From positions 1-64,000 of the forward strand of contig NZ_JAPFGB010000001.1 in the NCBI RefSeq assembly GCF_026241095.1: a stretch of 64,000 nucleotides of DNA, written 5' to 3'. Under the pieces are notes generated by a model. That model saw nothing but the letters and a program-made list of their open reading frames with translations, was not told where the DNA came from and did not search any database. Source of the DNA: Saccharopolyspora sp. NFXS83. GTDB lineage: Bacteria; Actinomycetota; Actinomycetes; Mycobacteriales; Pseudonocardiaceae. The first letter of the stretch is position 1. Each line of letters opens with the position of its first letter. Positions 16,169 to 25,047 of the stretch are shown piece by piece. The translations under genes were made by a program, and so were the position numbers.

Positions 16169-16408
16169 ATGCAGCTCTCGAAGTTCGCGAAGACCGCAGC
16201 CACCGCCGGGATCATGCTCGGCCTGAGCGCCCTCGCCGCCCCCGCGGCGCTCGCCGACGGATACGTCACGAACAACCAGGACGGCACCAACGTCGGCGTG
16301 CACCAGAGCGGCGTCAACGGCAACGGCGTGGGCAACGGCAACAGCAAGGCCGGTTGGCACAAGGGCATGCCGGTGGGCGACTTCGTCGCCGGGAAGATCG
16401 CCGGCTGA
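16169..16408 (+). CDS. Small secreted protein, Asn/Gly-rich (79 aa)
   Basis: A classical Sec signal peptide occupies residues 1-29: Lys near the N-terminus, a hydrophobic core IMLGLSALAAPAA, and a cleavage site near ALA-DG. The mature part is about 50 residues, rich in Asn, Gly, Val and His (NNQDGTNVGVHQSGVNGNG, then GNSKAGWHK), with no Cys. This alternating small/polar composition recalls secreted surface peptides of filamentous actinobacteria, but there is no chaplin motif and no sortase signal, so I do not assign it to that family. The ATG at 16169 follows GGAGAGGTACTC. A strong hairpin terminates it. The preceding 260 bp hold no gene. Confidence 0.8.
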   Translation: MQLSKFAKTAATAGIMLGLSALAAPAALADGYVTNNQDGTNVGVHQSGVNGNGVGNGNSKAGWHKGMPVGDFVAGKIAG

Positions 16409-16431
16409 CCTCGGTCACCGCACGGGACCGA

Positions 16432-16466
16432 CCGCCGAGACCCGCCACCTCACCGGGTCTCGGCGG
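16432..16466 (+). terminator. Hairpin terminator after the small secreted protein
   Basis: CCGCCGAGACCCG (16432-16444) pairs perfectly with CGGGTCTCGGCGG (16454-16466), with a 9-base loop. It begins 24 bp after the stop codon. Confidence 0.8.
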
Positions 16467-16475
16467 TTGAACAAG

Positions 16476-16511
16476 AAGAAGGGGCAGGCCCGTCACGGGC
16501 CTGCCCTTCTT
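16476..16511. terminator. Hairpin between convergent genes
   Basis: AAGAAGGGGCAGGCCCG (16476-16492) pairs with CGGGCCTGCCCTTCTT (16496-16511) with one bulge. It lies 12 bp beyond the stop of the minus-strand Fe-S reductase gene, whose terminator it most likely is. Read in that direction the stem is followed by a T-rich tract. Confidence 0.75.
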
Positions 16512-16522
16512 CGCGTGGTGCG

Positions 16523-18856
16523 TCAGCTCTCGGACTTGTCCTGGTCCGGGAGCGGGGTGCCGGTCGGTTCGGCGTCGGTCGCGGCGTCGGCCTTGCCGTT
16601 GGCCTCGGCTTCGCCGCCGGTCTCGGCCTCGCCGTCGGCTTCGGGCTCGGCGACCGGGGCGGAGGCGCCGTCGCCGCCGCGCTTCACCGACGACAGCAGC
16701 AGCTGCGCGACGTCGACGACCTCGACGTCCTCCGACGCCGCCCCTTCGTTCTGGCGGGCGGTGAGGCCGTCGTTGAGCATCACGCGGCAGAACGGGCAGC
16801 CCGTCGCGATCTTCTGGGGCGCGGTGCCCAGCGCCTCGTCGACGCGCTCCACGTTGATGCGCTTGCCGGTGCGCTCCTCCATCCACATGCGGGCGCCGCC
16901 GGCGCCGCAGCACATGGAGCGGTCGCCGTGGCGCGGCATCTCGCGGAAGTTCGCACCGGAGGCGCCGACCAGGTCGCGCGGGGGCGTGTAGACCTTGTTG
17001 TGCCGACCCAGGAAGCAGGGGTCGTGGTAGGTCACGTCCTCGGCGACCGGGGCGACCGGGGTGAGGCGCTTCTCGCGGACCAGCTTGTTCAGCAGCTGCG
17101 TGTGGTGCACGACCTCGAAGTTCCCGCCGAGCTGCGAGTACTCGTTGGCGAGGCTGTTGAAGCAGTGCGCGCAGGTCGCGACGATCTTGCGCTTGCCCGG
17201 CTCGCGGCCCTCGAACACCGAGTTCAGCGTCTCGACGTTCTGCTGGGCGAGCATCTGGAACAGGAACTCGTTGCCCGCGCGGCGCGCCGGGTCGCCGGTG
17301 CAGGTCTCCTCGCCGCCGAGCACCGTGTACTTCACGCCGGCCATGTGCAGCAGCTCGGACACGGCGCGGGTGGTCTTCTTCGCGCGGTCCTCGAAGGCAC
17401 CGGCGCAGCCGACCCAGAACACGTACTCGGTGTCCTCGGCGAGCTCACCGTCGAAGACCGGGACCTCGAAGTCCAGTTCCTCGGTCCAGGCCAGCCGGTC
17501 CTTGGCGTTCTGGCCCCACGGGTTGCCCTTGTTCTCCAGGTTCTTGAACATCCCGCCGAGCTCGGTGGGGAAGTTCGACTCGATCAGCACCTGGTAGCGG
17601 CGCATGTCGACGATGTGGTCGACGTGCTCGATGTCCACCGGGCACTGCTCGACGCAGGCACCGCAGTTGGTGCAGCCCCAGAGGACCTCGGGGTCGATGA
17701 CGCCCATCTCCTCGGGGCCGCCGATCAGCGGGCGCTCGGCCTCGGCCAGCGCGAGGGCGTTGATGCCCGCCAGCTTCTCCTCGGCGCCGTCACCGGTGAT
17801 GCCGACCTCGTCGCCCGCCATGTCCTTGCTGCCGCCGGCGAGCAGGTACGGGGCCTTGGCGTAGGCGTGGTCGCGCAGTGAGGTGACCAGCAGCTTCGGC
17901 GACAGCGGCTTCGCGGTGTTCCACGCGGGGCACTGGGACTGGCAGCGACCGCACTCGGTGCACGTCGTGAAGTCCAGCCAGCCCTTCCACTTGAAGTCCT
18001 CGACCTTGCCGACGCCGAACACGTCCTCGTCGGGGTCGGCTTCTTCGAAGTCGAGTTCCTTGCCACCGGACATCATCGGCTGCAGCGCGCCCAGGGCGCG
18101 GCCGTCGCCGACCTCGCGCTTGAAGTAGATGTTGAAGAACGCGGTGAACCGGTGCCACGCCACGCCCATCGTGATGTTCGAGGCGATGACGATGACCCAG
18201 ATCATCGCGGACAGGATCTTGAACCCGGCGAAGATCGAGATCGCGGCGGTGCTCGAAGGCAGGATGCTGCCGAGCGCGTAGGTCAGCGGCGAAGACCACA
18301 GCGGCGCCTCGAACAGGTCGGACGCCTGCTTGAACGCGCGCAGGCCCATGATGCCGAAGCCTTCGAGGACCACGACGGCCTCGACGAAGTACGCCTGGCC
18401 GAAGTTGGAGCCCTGGAACCGCGAGACGCGGCCCGCGCGGCGCGGGTGGTTGAGCTGGCGCACGGCGATCAGCCAGAAGCCGCCGAGCACCGTGGTGATG
18501 CCGAGCAGTTCGACGATCAGGTTCCACGGTCCGAACCAGCTCAGGACCGGGGTTTCGAAGGTGGGGACGAAGACCTCGAAGTAGGCCTCCAGCACGCTCA
18601 AGCTCAGGCCGCCGAAGCCGACCATGACGAACCAGTGGGCCACGCCGACGTGGCCCCACTTGAGCATCTTGGTGTGGCCCAAGACCTCCTTGAGCATGTT
18701 CCCGAACCTCGCCCCGAATGGGCCACGCCTGGTCGGGTCCGGTTGTCCGAGACGGATGGACGAGATCATCCGCCGCACGGTCTTGGTGACCATGACCACC
18801 GCGACGGCCGTGACGGCCAGGCAGATCAGGCCCAGGACCAGCTGCAGAGCACCCAT
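16523..18856 (-). CDS. Membrane-bound iron-sulfur reductase (heterodisulfide-reductase-like, Rv0338c-type)
   Basis: A 777-residue redox protein. The N-terminal third has about five transmembrane segments in a NarI/HdrE-like cytochrome-b domain (GHVGVAHWFVMVGFG, NLIVELLGITTVLGG). Two 4Fe-4S motifs follow: CTECGRCQSQCP near 297 and CTNCGACVEQCP near 390. Then come two CCG (Cys-rich HdrD-type) domains, with VGCAGAFEDR and EETCTGDPARR, and with HDPCFLGRH and MCCGAGGARMW. A Glu/Ala-rich acidic tail ends the protein. It probably passes electrons between a membrane quinone and a cytosolic thiol or flavoprotein partner; the mycobacterial homologue is reported as essential, from memory. The ATG at 18856 has GGAGG eight bases upstream; another ATG is at 18871. 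Confidence 0.9.
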   Translation of the reverse strand: MGALQLVLGLICLAVTAVAVVMVTKTVRRMISSIRLGQPDPTRRGPFGARFGNMLKEVLGHTKMLKWGHVGVAHWFVMVGFGGLSLSVLEAYFEVFVPTFETPVLSWFGPWNLIVELLGITTVLGGFWLIAVRQLNHPRRAGRVSRFQGSNFGQAYFVEAVVVLEGFGIMGLRAFKQASDLFEAPLWSSPLTYALGSILPSSTAAISIFAGFKILSAMIWVIVIASNITMGVAWHRFTAFFNIYFKREVGDGRALGALQPMMSGGKELDFEEADPDEDVFGVGKVEDFKWKGWLDFTTCTECGRCQSQCPAWNTAKPLSPKLLVTSLRDHAYAKAPYLLAGGSKDMAGDEVGITGDGAEEKLAGINALALAEAERPLIGGPEEMGVIDPEVLWGCTNCGACVEQCPVDIEHVDHIVDMRRYQVLIESNFPTELGGMFKNLENKGNPWGQNAKDRLAWTEELDFEVPVFDGELAEDTEYVFWVGCAGAFEDRAKKTTRAVSELLHMAGVKYTVLGGEETCTGDPARRAGNEFLFQMLAQQNVETLNSVFEGREPGKRKIVATCAHCFNSLANEYSQLGGNFEVVHHTQLLNKLVREKRLTPVAPVAEDVTYHDPCFLGRHNKVYTPPRDLVGASGANFREMPRHGDRSMCCGAGGARMWMEERTGKRINVERVDEALGTAPQKIATGCPFCRVMLNDGLTARQNEGAASEDVEVVDVAQLLLSSVKRGGDGASAPVAEPEADGEAETGGEAEANGKADAATDAEPTGTPLPDQDKSES

Positions 18857-19053
18857 GCTCGCGGCCTCCATGTTCGGGGGTTGTCCGTTTGAGGAGCGTA
18901 CGCCTTATTACTAGCCGGTAACCAGCGGGGCTACGCCGTGGTGGGAACAGGGGGTGATTCTGCGCAACGGCTAGCGGAAAAACTAGTTGGCCATTCGCCC
19001 CACTTTATGTTGTACGATCGCCCAGGTTTCTGGTTTTGAGACTGGGGGCGGGC

Positions 19054-19731
19054 ATGTCGTCGTTGCTGGGGTTCTACGGGTTGTCCCTGCTGGACGCGCT
19101 CAACCCGTCCGCGTTGGCGGTCACCTTGTTCCTGCTGATGCGAGGCGGTCCATTCCGGACTCGGGTGCTGACTTACGCCGGTGCGATTTTCACCACTTAC
19201 CTCCTGCTCGGGATGTTGATCTACTTCGGGCTGGACGGTTTCCTGCGCATCGCCGACTCCGCGGTCGCCGAACGGGCCGGGTACGCGCTGGCCGCGCTGG
19301 GCGGTTCGGCGATGCTGCTCTACGCGCTGTTCGCGCCGGAATCGGCAGGTCGCGGACTCCGGTTGCCGAAGCTCCCGGAGCACTTGCCGCTGGGCGTGGT
19401 CTTCGGGGTCGGCGTGACCATCACGGTCGCGGAGTTCGGCACCGCGCTGCCCTACCTCGGGGCGCTGGGCATCCTGCGCGGCTACACCTCGGACGCGCTG
19501 ATCGCGCTGCCGCTGCTGGCGAGCTACGTCGCGATCTTCGTGCTGCCGCCGCTGCTGCTCATGGCCGGGTTCGGGAGGTTCGAGGGGGCGCTGCGCCCGC
19601 GGATGCGGCGGTGGCTGGACGAGCGGGCGGAGAAGAAGGACGACACCTGGCTCTGGCTGCTCGGGATCGTCGGTTTCCTGCTCGCGAGCCGCGGGGTGGC
19701 GTACTACCTCGGCGTGTTCGGGCTCGCTTGA
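19054..19731 (+). CDS. GAP/Sap family membrane protein
   Basis: A 225-residue integral membrane protein with six hydrophobic segments and a basic cytosolic stretch (RPRMRRWLDERAEKKDD) before the last. The first helix carries LLDALNPSALAVTLFLL, typical of the LysE/GAP (Sap, sulfolipid-1-addressing protein) superfamily, where the Asp and the Asn-Pro pair lie in the pore region. In mycobacteria Sap and GAP proteins take part in moving cell-envelope glycolipids; whether this one exports lipids or a small metabolite is open. The ATG at 19054 follows GGGGGCGGGC. It is divergent from the Fe-S reductase. Confidence 0.75.
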   Translation: MSSLLGFYGLSLLDALNPSALAVTLFLLMRGGPFRTRVLTYAGAIFTTYLLLGMLIYFGLDGFLRIADSAVAERAGYALAALGGSAMLLYALFAPESAGRGLRLPKLPEHLPLGVVFGVGVTITVAEFGTALPYLGALGILRGYTSDALIALPLLASYVAIFVLPPLLLMAGFGRFEGALRPRMRRWLDERAEKKDDTWLWLLGIVGFLLASRGVAYYLGVFGLA

Positions 19732-19839
19732 CGGTCGATCGACGAGCCCTCCGGGGGCGGGATCTCCGCGTATTCTCGGAGTCCTCTCGGGGAGTCGCAG
19801 GCAGGCCGGTCGCGACCTCGTCGAGCTCAGGGGGACGAG

Positions 19840-20328
19840 ATGGATGACGCCGAGCGCCCGGCGGTGCGCGCTTCCGACGCCGACCGCGAGCGGGTGGCCG
19901 AGCTGCTGCGGGTGGCGTTCGACGAAGGGCGGCTCGGGCTCGTCGAGTACGACGAGCGGGTCCGGGACGCCTACGGGGCCGTCACCCGGGCCGATCTGGT
20001 GCCGCTGACCGCCGACCTGCCGGCCACCGCGCCCGCTCCGGCGGCCGGGTCCGAGCGGGCTCCCGCCGCGCGCTCCCGCTGGCGCGGGATGGAGAAGCAG
20101 TGGCGGGAATGGGCTCAGGTCTCGTTCCTGCTGGTCGGGATCTGGTTGGTGATCTCGCTGGCGAGCGGGGAGATGATCACCTTCTTCCCGATCTTCCCGA
20201 TGGGGATCTGGGGCGTGGTGCTCGTCGCGCAGGCCTTGTTCGGCGATTCCGACGAGTCCGATGACGCCGACGAAGAAGAGGGCCCCGGCGGCGTGGAAGG
20301 TCCGGGCCGGGGAGGGCTCGGCCGCTGA
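19840..20328 (+). CDS. DUF1707 domain protein with membrane segment
   Basis: A 162-residue protein. Residues 6-55 form a DUF1707 (SHOCT-like) domain: RASDADRERVAELLRVAFDEGRL, LVEYDERV, AYGAVTRADLVPLTADLP. A Pro/Ala-rich linker and basic helix lead into a hydrophobic hairpin (VSFLLVGIWLVISLA and FFPIFPMGIWGVVLVA), followed by an acidic, Gly-rich cytosolic tail. DUF1707 proteins are widespread in actinobacteria and are thought to sense or anchor at the membrane; no reaction is known. The ATG at 19840 follows AGGGGGACGAG. Confidence 0.85.
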   Translation: MDDAERPAVRASDADRERVAELLRVAFDEGRLGLVEYDERVRDAYGAVTRADLVPLTADLPATAPAPAAGSERAPAARSRWRGMEKQWREWAQVSFLLVGIWLVISLASGEMITFFPIFPMGIWGVVLVAQALFGDSDESDDADEEEGPGGVEGPGRGGLGR

Positions 20329-20408
20329 ACGGGCCTGCCGGTGGCGCGCGGAACTGACGTATCCTGGAACAACTAGGGCACACGTTCAGGTTTCTCTGGG
20401 AGGTTCAG

Positions 20409-20732
20409 GTGGCGTACCTGATGCTGGTGTTGGCCATCTGCTCCGAAGTGGTGGGCACCGTGTCGCTGAAGCTCTCCGAAGGGTTCAGCAAGCCACTGCC
20501 GTCGGTGCTGGTCGTGCTCGGCTACGGCGCCGCGTTCGCCGCGCTCGGGTTGGTGCTCAAGATGGGCCTGCCGGTCGGCGTCGTGTACGCCATCTGGTCC
20601 GGCGCGGGGGTCGCGCTCATCGCGCTCATCGGCGCGGCGTTCCTCGGCGAGAGCATCACCGCCGTGCAGCTCGGCGGCCTCGCGCTGATCATCGGCGGCG
20701 TCGTGACGCTCGAACTCGGCGGTGCGCATTGA
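20409..20732 (+). CDS. Small multidrug resistance (SMR) efflux protein
   Basis: A 107-residue, four-helix proton-coupled exporter of the EmrE/QacE type. The essential membrane Glu is E13 in LAICSEVVGTVSLKLS. The GLPVGVVYAIWSGAG motif marks helix 3, and FLGESITAVQLGGLALIIGGV covers helix 4 in two blocks. SMR proteins work as homo- or heterodimers; only one subunit is encoded here, so a homodimer is likely. Substrates are usually quaternary ammonium compounds or guanidinium ions. The start is GTG at 20409. The TetR-family gene overlaps its stop by 4 bp, so transporter and regulator are translationally coupled. Confidence 0.93.
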   Translation: MAYLMLVLAICSEVVGTVSLKLSEGFSKPLPSVLVVLGYGAAFAALGLVLKMGLPVGVVYAIWSGAGVALIALIGAAFLGESITAVQLGGLALIIGGVVTLELGGAH

Positions 20733-21334
20733 CCACCGAATCCACCGACGGGCGCCTCGCGAAGGGCGAGCGCCGCCGCCGTGCCATCCTCGACGCCACC
20801 GCTCGCGTCGTGGAACGCGACGGGGTGGCCGGGGTCAGCCACCGCGCGATCGCCAGGGAGGCCGGGGTGCCGCCCGCGTCGATCGCCTACTACTTCGCCG
20901 GAATCGACGAGCTGCTGGTGGCGACGCTGCTGGAGAGCGTGGAGCTGCTCGTCGCGGACGTCGCGCGGATGCGCGCGGACACTCCGGAGGACGGGCGCGC
21001 GTGGGCGCGCGCCATCGCCGAGAACCTGGCGATCATGATCAACGAGCGGCGGGCGCGCACCATCGCGGAGTACGAGCTGTACCTGCTCGCCGCCCGCAGG
21101 CCCGCGCTGCGCCCGGCCGCGCGCCGGTGGATCGAGGTCGCGGCGGGCGAGATCAACGAGGGGCGCGGCGGCGACGCGGGCGTGGTCAAGGCGTTGTTCG
21201 CCGCGATCGACGGCCTGCTGATGCAGGCCCTCATCGCCGACGAGCCTCCGGTCGCGGCGGATTTCGAGCCCGCGCTGCACTTCCTGCTGCAACCCTTGTC
21301 GTACCTGCGGGAGGCCGGCGAGGTCACGAGCTGA
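20729..21334 (+). CDS. TetR-family regulator paired with the SMR exporter
   Basis: A 201-residue repressor. The DNA-binding domain covers about 12-60 (RRRAILDATARVVERDG, then VSHRAIAREAGVPPASIAYYF), and the helical ligand domain follows. The start is TTG at 20729, within the overlapping stop of the SMR gene (CATTGACC); no ATG or GTG suits this frame. Gene order (exporter first, regulator second) and the 4-bp overlap suggest that it controls its own efflux operon in response to an exported compound. The promoter lies before 20409, where I see no clear palindrome. Confidence 0.9.
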   Translation: MTTESTDGRLAKGERRRRAILDATARVVERDGVAGVSHRAIAREAGVPPASIAYYFAGIDELLVATLLESVELLVADVARMRADTPEDGRAWARAIAENLAIMINERRARTIAEYELYLLAARRPALRPAARRWIEVAAGEINEGRGGDAGVVKALFAAIDGLLMQALIADEPPVAADFEPALHFLLQPLSYLREAGEVTS

Positions 21335-21416
21335 CCAGGTTCGGGGCATCTCGATCCCGGACGGTGGTCGCGGTCGTCGCCGTGCGGATGCGCAGTGCGA
21401 CGAGGCGGGAGCGAGC

Positions 21417-22187
21417 ATGGTGCGGACGGATCTCGCGGTGGCCGGTGCGGCCTGCCTGCTGGTGGCGGGTGCGGTCGTGAGCTGGGGCTGGGGTGAGCAG
21501 GGCGGCCGGGAGGTCGTCACCGCGCTGCCCGGCATCACCGAGGTCCGGCTCGCCGAGTCGGCCGGTGAGGTGCGCACCCGGTACGAACCCGGCGCTCGGG
21601 CGGAGGTGCGCCAACGAGCGCACGACCTGCTGGGCGACGACGCCCCCCGCCACCGGGTCGAGGGCGGCGCGCTCGTGCTTCCCGGCTGCGGTTCCGGCTG
21701 CTCGGTCGACTACGAGGTCGCGCTGCCCGTTCCGGTGCCCGTGACGGGTACCGGTGATTCGGGGTCGCTCGAGGTCGCCGGGATGAAGTCGGTGGACGTC
21801 GAGACCGCCGCGGGTTCGGTGGGCGTCTCCGGCGTGAGCGGGCCGGTGCGGGTCCACGGCTCCTCCGGCGGGATCGACCTGCGCGACGTCGACGGCGACG
21901 TGGACGTGACGACCGGCAGCGGCGGAATCGACGGCGAGGACCTGGGCGGCGGCACCGTCGTGGTCGGCACCGACACCGGGTCGATCGACCTGGAGCTGAC
22001 CGGGCCCCGTGTGGTCCGGGCGGCCACCGGCACCGGCGGCATCGAACTCGGAGTGCCGGACGAGGCATACCGGGTCGACGCCGACACCCGCACCGGGTCG
22101 CAGGACGTCGACGTGGACACCGATCCGAACTCGCCGCGGCTGCTGGAGCTGAGCACCGGCACCGGCTCCATCGAGGTCGACCACTGA
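21417..22187 (+). CDS. Membrane-anchored DUF4097 beta-repeat protein
   Basis: A 256-residue protein with one N-terminal hydrophobic segment (VAGAACLLVAGAVVSWGW) that acts as an uncleaved anchor or signal. A largely beta-strand extracytoplasmic domain follows with short repeating units: SVDVETAAGSVGVSGVSG, GGIDLRDVDGDVDVTTGSGG, GSIDLELTG, GGIELGVPD and a closing STGTGSIEVD. This DUF4097 right-handed beta-solenoid pattern is seen in proteins near adhesins and membrane regulators; no catalytic residues are known. A CGSGC pair near 86-90 could form a small disulfide loop. The ATG at 21417 follows GGCGGGAG. It stands alone. Confidence 0.8.
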   Translation: MVRTDLAVAGAACLLVAGAVVSWGWGEQGGREVVTALPGITEVRLAESAGEVRTRYEPGARAEVRQRAHDLLGDDAPRHRVEGGALVLPGCGSGCSVDYEVALPVPVPVTGTGDSGSLEVAGMKSVDVETAAGSVGVSGVSGPVRVHGSSGGIDLRDVDGDVDVTTGSGGIDGEDLGGGTVVVGTDTGSIDLELTGPRVVRAATGTGGIELGVPDEAYRVDADTRTGSQDVDVDTDPNSPRLLELSTGTGSIEVDH

Positions 22188-22309
22188 CTCCTGCCGGGTT
22201 CGTCCGGATCCGTTGAGGTGCCGGATGGCCGTGCTGCGCGCGGCCGATCGATTTCTCCCGCCTCGTCGGGAACTTCCCGCGCAGCTCAGCCGTTGTCCAG
22301 GCAGAAACA

Positions 22310-22328
22310 TTGAGCGACCCGCGCTCAA
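22310..22328 (+). promoter_or_regulatory. HspR operator (HAIR) 1 of the dnaK promoter
   Basis: TTGAGCG-ACCCG-CGCTCAA is a perfect 7-bp inverted repeat that fits the HspR-associated inverted repeat, TTGAG-N9-CTCAA. It lies 104-122 bp before the dnaK start. HspR is encoded at the end of this same operon, so autorepression is expected. Confidence 0.9.
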
Positions 22329-22363
22329 CCCGGTTTGACGGCTGCCGATGGGTGCCGGTAAAA

Positions 22364-22384
22364 CTTGAGTCGGCAAGGCTCAAC
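22364..22384 (+). promoter_or_regulatory. HspR operator (HAIR) 2 of the dnaK promoter
   Basis: CTTGAGT-N7-GCTCAAC matches the HAIR consensus CTTGAGT-N7-ACTCAAG at all core positions (TTGAG-N9-CTCAA). Its centre is 55 bp downstream of the first site, close to five helical turns, and the site ends 48 bp before the dnaK ATG. Confidence 0.92.
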
Positions 22385-22432
22385 GGACTATCGGGTCCTG
22401 GGCGCATGAGCAAGGAGCAGGAGGAACCATCC

Positions 22433-24328
22433 ATGTCGCGAGCGGTCGGTATCGACCTGGGGACGACCAACTCCGTCGTTTCCGTCCTCGAAGGCGGTGA
22501 ATCGACGGTCATCGCCAACTCCGAGGGCTCGCGGACGACGCCGTCCATCGTCGCCTTCGCGAAGAACGGCGAGATCCTCACCGGGCAGCCGGCGAAGAAC
22601 CAGGCGGTGACGAACGTCGACCGCACCATCCGGTCGGTCAAGCGCCACATGGGCACTGACTGGAAGACGTCCATCGACGAGAAGGCGTACACGCCGCAGG
22701 AGATCAGCGCGCGAGTGCTGATGAAGCTCAAGCGCGACGCCGAGGCCTACCTGGGCGACGACGTCACCGACGCCGTGATCACCGTCCCGGCCTACTTCGA
22801 GGACGCCCAGCGGCAGGCCACCAAGGAGGCCGGCCAGATCGCCGGGCTCAACGTGCTGCGCATCGTCAACGAGCCGACGGCCGCCGCGCTGGCCTACGGC
22901 CTGGACAAGGGCGAGAAGGAACAGACGATCCTGGTCTTCGACCTCGGTGGCGGCACGTTCGACGTGTCCCTGCTGGAGATCGGCGAAGGCGTCGTCGAGG
23001 TCCGCGCCACCAGCGGTGACAACCACCTCGGTGGGGACGACTGGGACGAGCGCATCGTCGACTGGCTGGTCGAGAAGTTCAAGACCTCCAACGGCATCGA
23101 TCTGACCAAGGACAAGATGGCCTTGCAGCGGATCAAGGAAGCCGCGGAGAAGGCCAAGATCGAGCTCTCCAGCTCCTCCACGGCCAACATCAACCTGCCG
23201 TACATCACGGTGGACTCCGAGAAGAACCCGATGTTCCTCGACGAGACGCTGACCCGTGCGGAGTTCCAGCGGATCACTTCCGACCTGCTGGAGCGCACCC
23301 GCAAGCCGTTCGAGGCCGTGGTGCGCGACGCGGGCGTGAAGATCGCCGACGTCGACCACGTCGTGCTCGTCGGTGGTTCCACCCGGATGCCCGCCGTCAC
23401 GGACCTGGTCAAGGAGCTCACCGACGGCCGCGAGCCGAACAAGGGCGTGAACCCGGACGAGGTCGTCGCCGTCGGCGCCGCCCTGCAGGCCGGTGTGCTG
23501 CGCGGTGAGGTCAAGGACGTCCTGCTGCTGGACGTCACCCCGCTGTCCCTGGGCATCGAGACCAAGGGCGGCATCATGACCAAGCTGATCGAGCGCAACA
23601 CCACGATCCCGACGAAGCGCTCCGAGACCTTCACCACGGCCGACGACAACCAGCCGTCCGTGCAGATCCAGGTCTTCCAGGGCGAGCGCGAGATCGCGGC
23701 GCACAACAAGAAGCTCGGCATGTTCGAGCTGACCGGTCTGCCGCCGTCGCCGCGCGGCGTGCCGCAGATCGAGGTGTCCTTCGACATCGACGCCAACGGC
23801 ATCGTGCACGTCAACGCGAAGGACCTCGGCACCGGCAAGGAGCAGTCGATGACCATCACCGGCGGCTCCGCGCTGCCGAAGGAGGACATCGACCGGATGG
23901 TCTCCGACGCGGAGGCCCACGCCGACGAGGACAAGCAGCGCCGCGAAGAGGCCGAGTCCCGCAACCAGGCCGAGACCCTCGTCTACCAGACCGAGAAGGT
24001 CCTGACCGACAACGACGAGCAGCTGCCCGAGGAGACCAAGACCAAGGTCAAGTCGGCCGTCGACGAGGTCAAGGAATCGCTCAAGGGCGAGGACGTCGCC
24101 GCCATCAAGGCCGCGGTGGAGAAGCTCGCCACCGAGTCCCAGGCGCTGGGCCAGGCCCTCTACGCCGACGCCGGTGCGGAGGCCGCGGGCGCGGCCGGTG
24201 CCGCGGGTGCCGCGGGTGCCGCCGGTGACGCGGGCGCGACCGCCGGAGCCGGTGCCACCAGCGGTGGAGCCGACGACGTGGTCGACGCCGAGATCGTGGA
24301 CGACGAGGACGAAAAGAAGAAGAAGTGA
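22433..24328 (+). CDS. dnaK: Chaperone protein DnaK (Hsp70)
   Basis: Cytosolic ATP-dependent chaperone of 631 residues. The nucleotide-binding domain opens [19 protein letters not shown], with [29 protein letters not shown] and [12 protein letters not shown] in order. The linker [13 protein letters not shown] and the substrate domain with [13 protein letters not shown] follow, then a helical lid. The C-terminal tail is Gly/Ala-rich with AGAAGA-type repeats and ends in an acidic-lysine stretch, as in actinobacterial DnaK. The ATG at 22433 has AGGAGGA upstream; an ATG at 22406 would lie within the leader. It is the first gene of dnaK-grpE-dnaJ-hspR and is under HspR control through the two HAIR sites. 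Its stop overlaps grpE by 4 bp. Confidence 0.98.
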   Translation: MSRAVGIDLGTTNSVVSVLEGGESTVIANSEGSRTTPSIVAFAKNGEILTGQPAKNQAVTNVDRTIRSVKRHMGTDWKTSIDEKAYTPQEISARVLMKLKRDAEAYLGDDVTDAVITVPAYFEDAQRQATKEAGQIAGLNVLRIVNEPTAAALAYGLDKGEKEQTILVFDLGGGTFDVSLLEIGEGVVEVRATSGDNHLGGDDWDERIVDWLVEKFKTSNGIDLTKDKMALQRIKEAAEKAKIELSSSSTANINLPYITVDSEKNPMFLDETLTRAEFQRITSDLLERTRKPFEAVVRDAGVKIADVDHVVLVGGSTRMPAVTDLVKELTDGREPNKGVNPDEVVAVGAALQAGVLRGEVKDVLLLDVTPLSLGIETKGGIMTKLIERNTTIPTKRSETFTTADDNQPSVQIQVFQGEREIAAHNKKLGMFELTGLPPSPRGVPQIEVSFDIDANGIVHVNAKDLGTGKEQSMTITGGSALPKEDIDRMVSDAEAHADEDKQRREEAESRNQAETLVYQTEKVLTDNDEQLPEETKTKVKSAVDEVKESLKGEDVAAIKAAVEKLATESQALGQALYADAGAEAAGAAGAAGAAGAAGDAGATAGAGATSGGADDVVDAEIVDDEDEKKKK

Positions 24329-25047
24329 CCTCCGAGAGCTCAGGCAACTCCGACCGGCAGCAGTCGCCGCAGGACGGCGAGCAGGAGCCGGTGGTGGTCC
24401 GGGACCGCAGGCGGATCGATCCGCAGACCGGTGAACCCCGGGCCGCCACCGAGCAGGGGCAGGTGGCAGAGAGCATGTCCGGCACGCTGGACGAGGAACT
24501 GGCCAAGGTCGCCGAAGGCACGTCCGTCGAGGGCGCGCCGGAGGAAGCCGACGCCGACGGTGCGGACTCGGGCCTGCGCAAGCAGGTCGACGAACTCACC
24601 GAGGACCTCAAGCGCGTCACGGCCGAGTACGCCAACTACCGCAGGCGCGTCGAGCGCGATCGGGAGTCGGTGGTCAGCGCCGCCAAGGCGTCGGTCGCCG
24701 GTGACCTGCTCACCGTGCTCGACGACCTGGAGCGGGCCGAGTCGCACGGCGACCTCACCGGCGCGTTCAAGGCGGTGGCCGACAAGCTGACGGGTTCGCT
24801 GACCAACGCGGGCCTGGAGGCGTTCGGCCGGGAAGGCGACGAGTTCGACCCGTCGGTGCACGAGGCGGTCCAGCACACGACCTCTCCGGAGGTCGCGGGG
24901 CCGACCGTCACGACCGTCATGCGTCGCGGCTACCGGTTCGGCGACCGGGTGCTGCGGCCGGCGATGGTCGCGGTCACCGACCACGAACCGGAAGCCGCGG
25001 CACCGCCGGAGAGCGGTGCCGAGACCGGCGAGGACACGGCACAGTGA
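24325..25047 (+). CDS. grpE: Nucleotide exchange factor GrpE
   Basis: Releases ADP from DnaK. It has 240 residues: a disordered, acidic N-terminal third ([16 protein letters not shown]), a long coiled-coil helix ([29 protein letters not shown], about 91-119) that contains the family ANYRRR signature, and the beta-wing head with FDPSVHEAV and [16 protein letters not shown]. The GTG at 24325 overlaps the dnaK stop (AAGTGACC), giving translational coupling. The extended N-terminus and C-terminal Ala/Glu tail are normal for actinobacteria. Confidence 0.97.
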   Translation: MTSESSGNSDRQQSPQDGEQEPVVVRDRRRIDPQTGEPRAATEQGQVAESMSGTLDEELAKVAEGTSVEGAPEEADADGADSGLRKQVDELTEDLKRVTAEYANYRRRVERDRESVVSAAKASVAGDLLTVLDDLERAESHGDLTGAFKAVADKLTGSLTNAGLEAFGREGDEFDPSVHEAVQHTTSPEVAGPTVTTVMRRGYRFGDRVLRPAMVAVTDHEPEAAAPPESGAETGEDTAQ

